DNA from: Rostratula benghalensis
Taxonomy: Eukaryota; Chordata; Aves; Charadriiformes; Rostratulidae
Reading direction: 5' to 3'
Assembly (NCBI GenBank): GCA_013399305.1
Contig: VXAI01000195.1
Location: 1,415,244-1,479,243, forward strand
DNA length: 64,000 nt
In this document: piece by piece, positions 61,340 to 64,000 of the stretch
How positions within the stretch are numbered: position 1 is the stretch's first letter
Layout of the letters: each line of letters opens with the position of its first letter
Translations under genes and position numbers: made by a program
Notes under the pieces: generated by a model
Seen by the model: the letters and a program-made list of their open reading frames with translations, nothing else
Database searches by the model: none
Told to the model about the DNA's origin: nothing

Positions 61340-62400
61340 CTCGGCTTCCCGCAGGGCTCCGCGACCAGCAGCTCCTTCGTGGGCAGGATGGGCAGCGGCG
61401 GCGGCGACGGCCAAGCAGCCTCGGCCACGGGGCGTCCCGGCGCCACGCAGAGGTTGTAGGAGCCCTCGCAGAAGTCGGCCGGGAAGGCGGCGCCGGCCAC
61501 GGAGAAGCGCTGCGCGCCCAGCACGGCCAGCGTCACGCTGAGCACGAAGAGGGGGAGAGGAGCGCCAGCACCAGCACCAGGTAGAACTGCAGTTCGGCCG
61601 GCGAGTCGGCGCCCGCCGCCCGCTCAGCTCAGTTCCGGCAGCGCCTCCTGCAAGCTCTCGGCCAGCATCACGTCCCTTGCTTCCACCAGTAGCGTGTAGC
61701 CGCCCACGTCCTCGAAGTCCAGCGTCTCCTGCAGTGTGATCCTCCCGCTCTCCGCGTCCACCACGAACTTCTGCAGCACCTTGGCTGGCATTTGCCCGAA
61801 GCCGTAGGTGATGCGGCTGTTGGTGCCGGCGTCGGCGTCGGAGGCGGAGATGTTCAGCACCATTGACCCTGGCTCCGCGTCTTCCTGCAGGCTCGCGCGA
61901 TACCGGTCCTGCGCGAACACCGGTGGGTTGTCGTTGGCGTCGGTGACGTTGATGCAGAGCTGGGCTGTGCCGCTGCGGGGCGGGTCGCCGCCGTCCACCG
62001 CCATCAGCACCAGCCGCAGGCTCGCTTCGCTCTCCCGATCCAGCGCGCGGCGCAGCACCAGCTCCGCGAACTTGCTGCCGTCCTCGCTCTCCTTCACCTC
62101 CACCGCGAAGTATCCGTTGGTCTCCAGCTCGTAGCCCTGAAGCGAGTTGCTGCCCACGTCGGCGTCTTCGGCGACTCCGACAGCAAAACGGGCGCCGGGA
62201 GGAGTGAACTCGTTGATCTCCAGCTGGAAATCGTCTTGCAGGAACCGCGGCGCGTTATCGTTGATGTCCTCGATGGCCACCTCGACGAGGAAAATGTTGA
62301 GCGGGTTCTGCACCAGCGCTTTGGAGCAGGACGCCAACTTGCCCGCCTGCTCGCTGCCGGCTCTTGTCCTCCCTCTCCCTCTGCCTGACCGCCATTCTCG
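61340..62400 (-). pseudogene. Broken gamma-B-like protocadherin variable exon with internal deletion
   Basis: On the minus strand a frame open from about 62.38 to 61.63 kb encodes the last part of EC1 (NPLNIF, then IEDINDNAP), all of EC2 (DADVGSNSLQ, RALDRE, VTDANDNPPVF) and most of EC3 (DADAGTNSRITYGF, LDFED, LLVEARD). It then jumps to a juxtamembrane sequence (LAESLQEALPELS), which in intact gamma-B proteins follows EC6, and meets a stop. EC4-EC6 are missing. The membrane helix is still readable, in two frames (PAELQFYLVLVLALLS, then FVLSVTLAVLGAQRFS after a frameshift near 61.55 kb), followed by CEGSYNLCVAPG, which is typical of gamma-B tails. No canonical donor is seen at the end, and no convincing signal peptide or start of EC1 is found upstream, where the sequence stays GC-rich with short frames only. 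A real pseudogene is the simplest reading; a collapsed or error-rich assembly of a live exon is possible. Confidence 0.78.
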
Positions 62401-64000
62401 CCTCGCTCTCTCCTTTCCAGCCCTTCTTCGCAGGGACCGCAGGGGCCACCGGAGGCAGCGATCTCGGCGCCGGCTCGGATGCCGTTGGCTGTTGCGCTGC
62501 TGCTCTGGCCGGCGCCCTGCGAGCCAGCGTCCTGCAGGGGCAGGACGCTGCGGCGGCTACGGCTGCGACTGCGGCTCCAGCGCCGCTCCTCGTCGGACAA
62601 CAGCGACACCTGGAGGCGCCGCCACGACATCGCAGCCGGCCCATGCCTTGAGGCACTTCGGTCTCTGCGTTCCGACCCGCAATGTCAGCAGCTGCCGGTG
62701 TCGGAGCCTTCGACTATTGAAAAAGCACGATTCACCGTTCATTTTGTCGAGTTTTCTCATACCCTCAAAAAGACGACCCAAGAAGCTCTGTTCAGTAGTG
62801 GAAATTAAATGAAGAGGCTGATTGGCGAACATGTACTGAGCGATGGAGGAGGGCGCAGACTTCGTACAGAAGAGCAAAGGTGAATACAGGTGTATTCACA
62901 ATACAGGTAAGTACAGGAAATATCTGTCATATTGCAACAGCTTCTCCTGTTGCTGTGGGTTGTCTTTCCCCAGCGTTTTTATTTCTTTTCTACGAGCTCT
63001 GAGAAGCAACTGCTACAAAGTACTTTAAAGCAGAAGCTATTGTAGAAAGGAAGCATCAAATCCACCATTTTACTTGAGGAGCGTCTTGATTACATCCTTT
63101 TTATTTCATACTCCTCTCAGAATGCCTGACACCCTGGGAGAACATGACAAGCCTTGTTCTTTACAACAGCAATATCAGTACATGCTCCCAGCTTTACAAA
63201 TCACAGAGTTCATCACAACTTCTTGCTGTAGAACTGGGAAGACATGCCTTTTAAAGCATTTCTCAAAAATTGCTTATTTCAGTGAACATAGTAAGTGATA
63301 GACATAATAACGTGGATGGGTAAAACAAACAAACAAACAAAAGCAACCAACCAAACAAACAAAAAACCCCACCAAGGCAAAGTAAAAACCGCCATGCTCC
63401 CAGGATTCTTCAATTATCAGTGTGCTATTCCAATAATTGTAAAGAAGAGTGGTTTACTCCTCCATGGTGATGCTCGAGGTGCACACAACGTCACCTAACT
63501 TTCCCACGACAGACTTGTAGGAAAAAAAAAAAAATACAGCAAAACAAACATCAACAATAATTCCAAGATGAAAAATCGGAAGCGCAGCTCTAAAGGAGAC
63601 AGTTTACCCATGACACAAATGCAGAGACGTGTACTTTGCAGTGACAACACACAAAACACTCCAGATGTGGAGCGGTCTGCAAATGGAAACGATCAAACCC
63701 TCTTGAGTGCAGCACCTCTGACAAAGTACCTGATCTGCCTGTTTGCATGGCAACACCACCTCTCAGCAACATTTAGAGGAAACCACGGAATGCAAGACAC
63801 TGCAAACAACAAGCAGTCAAACATAATCTTTGTTTATGACCATGCAGAATGCAGGGCACATTGTGACGAGCTGAATCATTTCAAGTGCTACACAGCTCAC
63901 GGGTTCGGAACCTACAGGTACAGCAGACTTTCCTAAAACTCCTATTTCTCCAAACAATAGAGAACTCCGTGGATGACTACTGTGTCCTTTCACTGGATCC
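62401..64000. other. Sequence upstream of the broken variable exon
   Basis: 62.4-62.65 kb is CpG-rich and may hold the ruined start of the exon; a short frame beginning MSWRRLQVSLL could be a remnant of a signal peptide, but no EC1 start follows it. From 62.8 kb the sequence is AT-rich with an (AAAC)n-like stretch at 63321-63370. No gene is recognised there. Confidence 0.5.
63321..63370. repeat. (AAAC)n-like simple repeat
   Basis: AAAC units interrupted by AAGC and CAACC variants. Confidence 0.85.

Noticed and set aside
63568..63936. Plus-strand open frame of 122 codons near the right end
   Set aside because: No recognisable domain, signal peptide or splice context; its length is compatible with chance in this stretch.

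Overview
This is a vertebrate genomic window, most probably from a bird. It carries several CR1-type LINE fragments whose 3' ends keep the typical short ATTCTATG-like tail, and no SINE or Alu-like repeats are seen. A crocodilian or turtle cannot be excluded from sequence alone. The window holds the 3' part of the clustered protocadherin gamma (PCDHG) locus, transcribed entirely on the minus strand, so transcription runs from high to low coordinates.

Layout in the direction of transcription: (1) 62.6-61.3 kb, a broken gamma-B-like variable exon with an internal deletion and frame breaks. (2) 58.08-55.65 kb, an intact variable exon recognisable as PCDHGC3. (3) 51.7-49.3 kb, an intact exon closely resembling PCDHGC5. 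(4) 48.8-46.4 kb and (5) 45.7-43.3 kb, two further intact C-like exons; the last has gamma-C4-like features. (6) Three small constant exons at 41.3 kb (59 nt), 25.5 kb (89 nt) and 20.6-20.4 kb (226-227 nt coding), which together encode the 124-residue common cytoplasmic tail ending in a lysine-rich stretch. (7) A 3'UTR of about 2.3 kb, ending near 18.03 kb.

Each intact variable exon encodes a signal peptide, six cadherin (EC) repeats, one membrane helix and a private cytoplasmic segment. Each ends in phase 0 at a good GT donor. Each is expected to have its own promoter and to be spliced to the same three constant exons, giving type I membrane proteins of about 932-942 residues for homophilic recognition between neurons.

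The 16-kb constant intron 1 holds four CR1 insertions. The array of variable exons (43-58 kb) holds none that I can see. From 1 to about 18 kb I recognise no coding exon: this region has three CR1 fragments, a diverged 2-copy tandem duplication, a minisatellite, homopolymer tracts and a G-run. In mammals DIAPH1 lies convergently downstream of PCDHG, but I found none of its coding sequence here. There are two assembly gaps (115 and 525 N).
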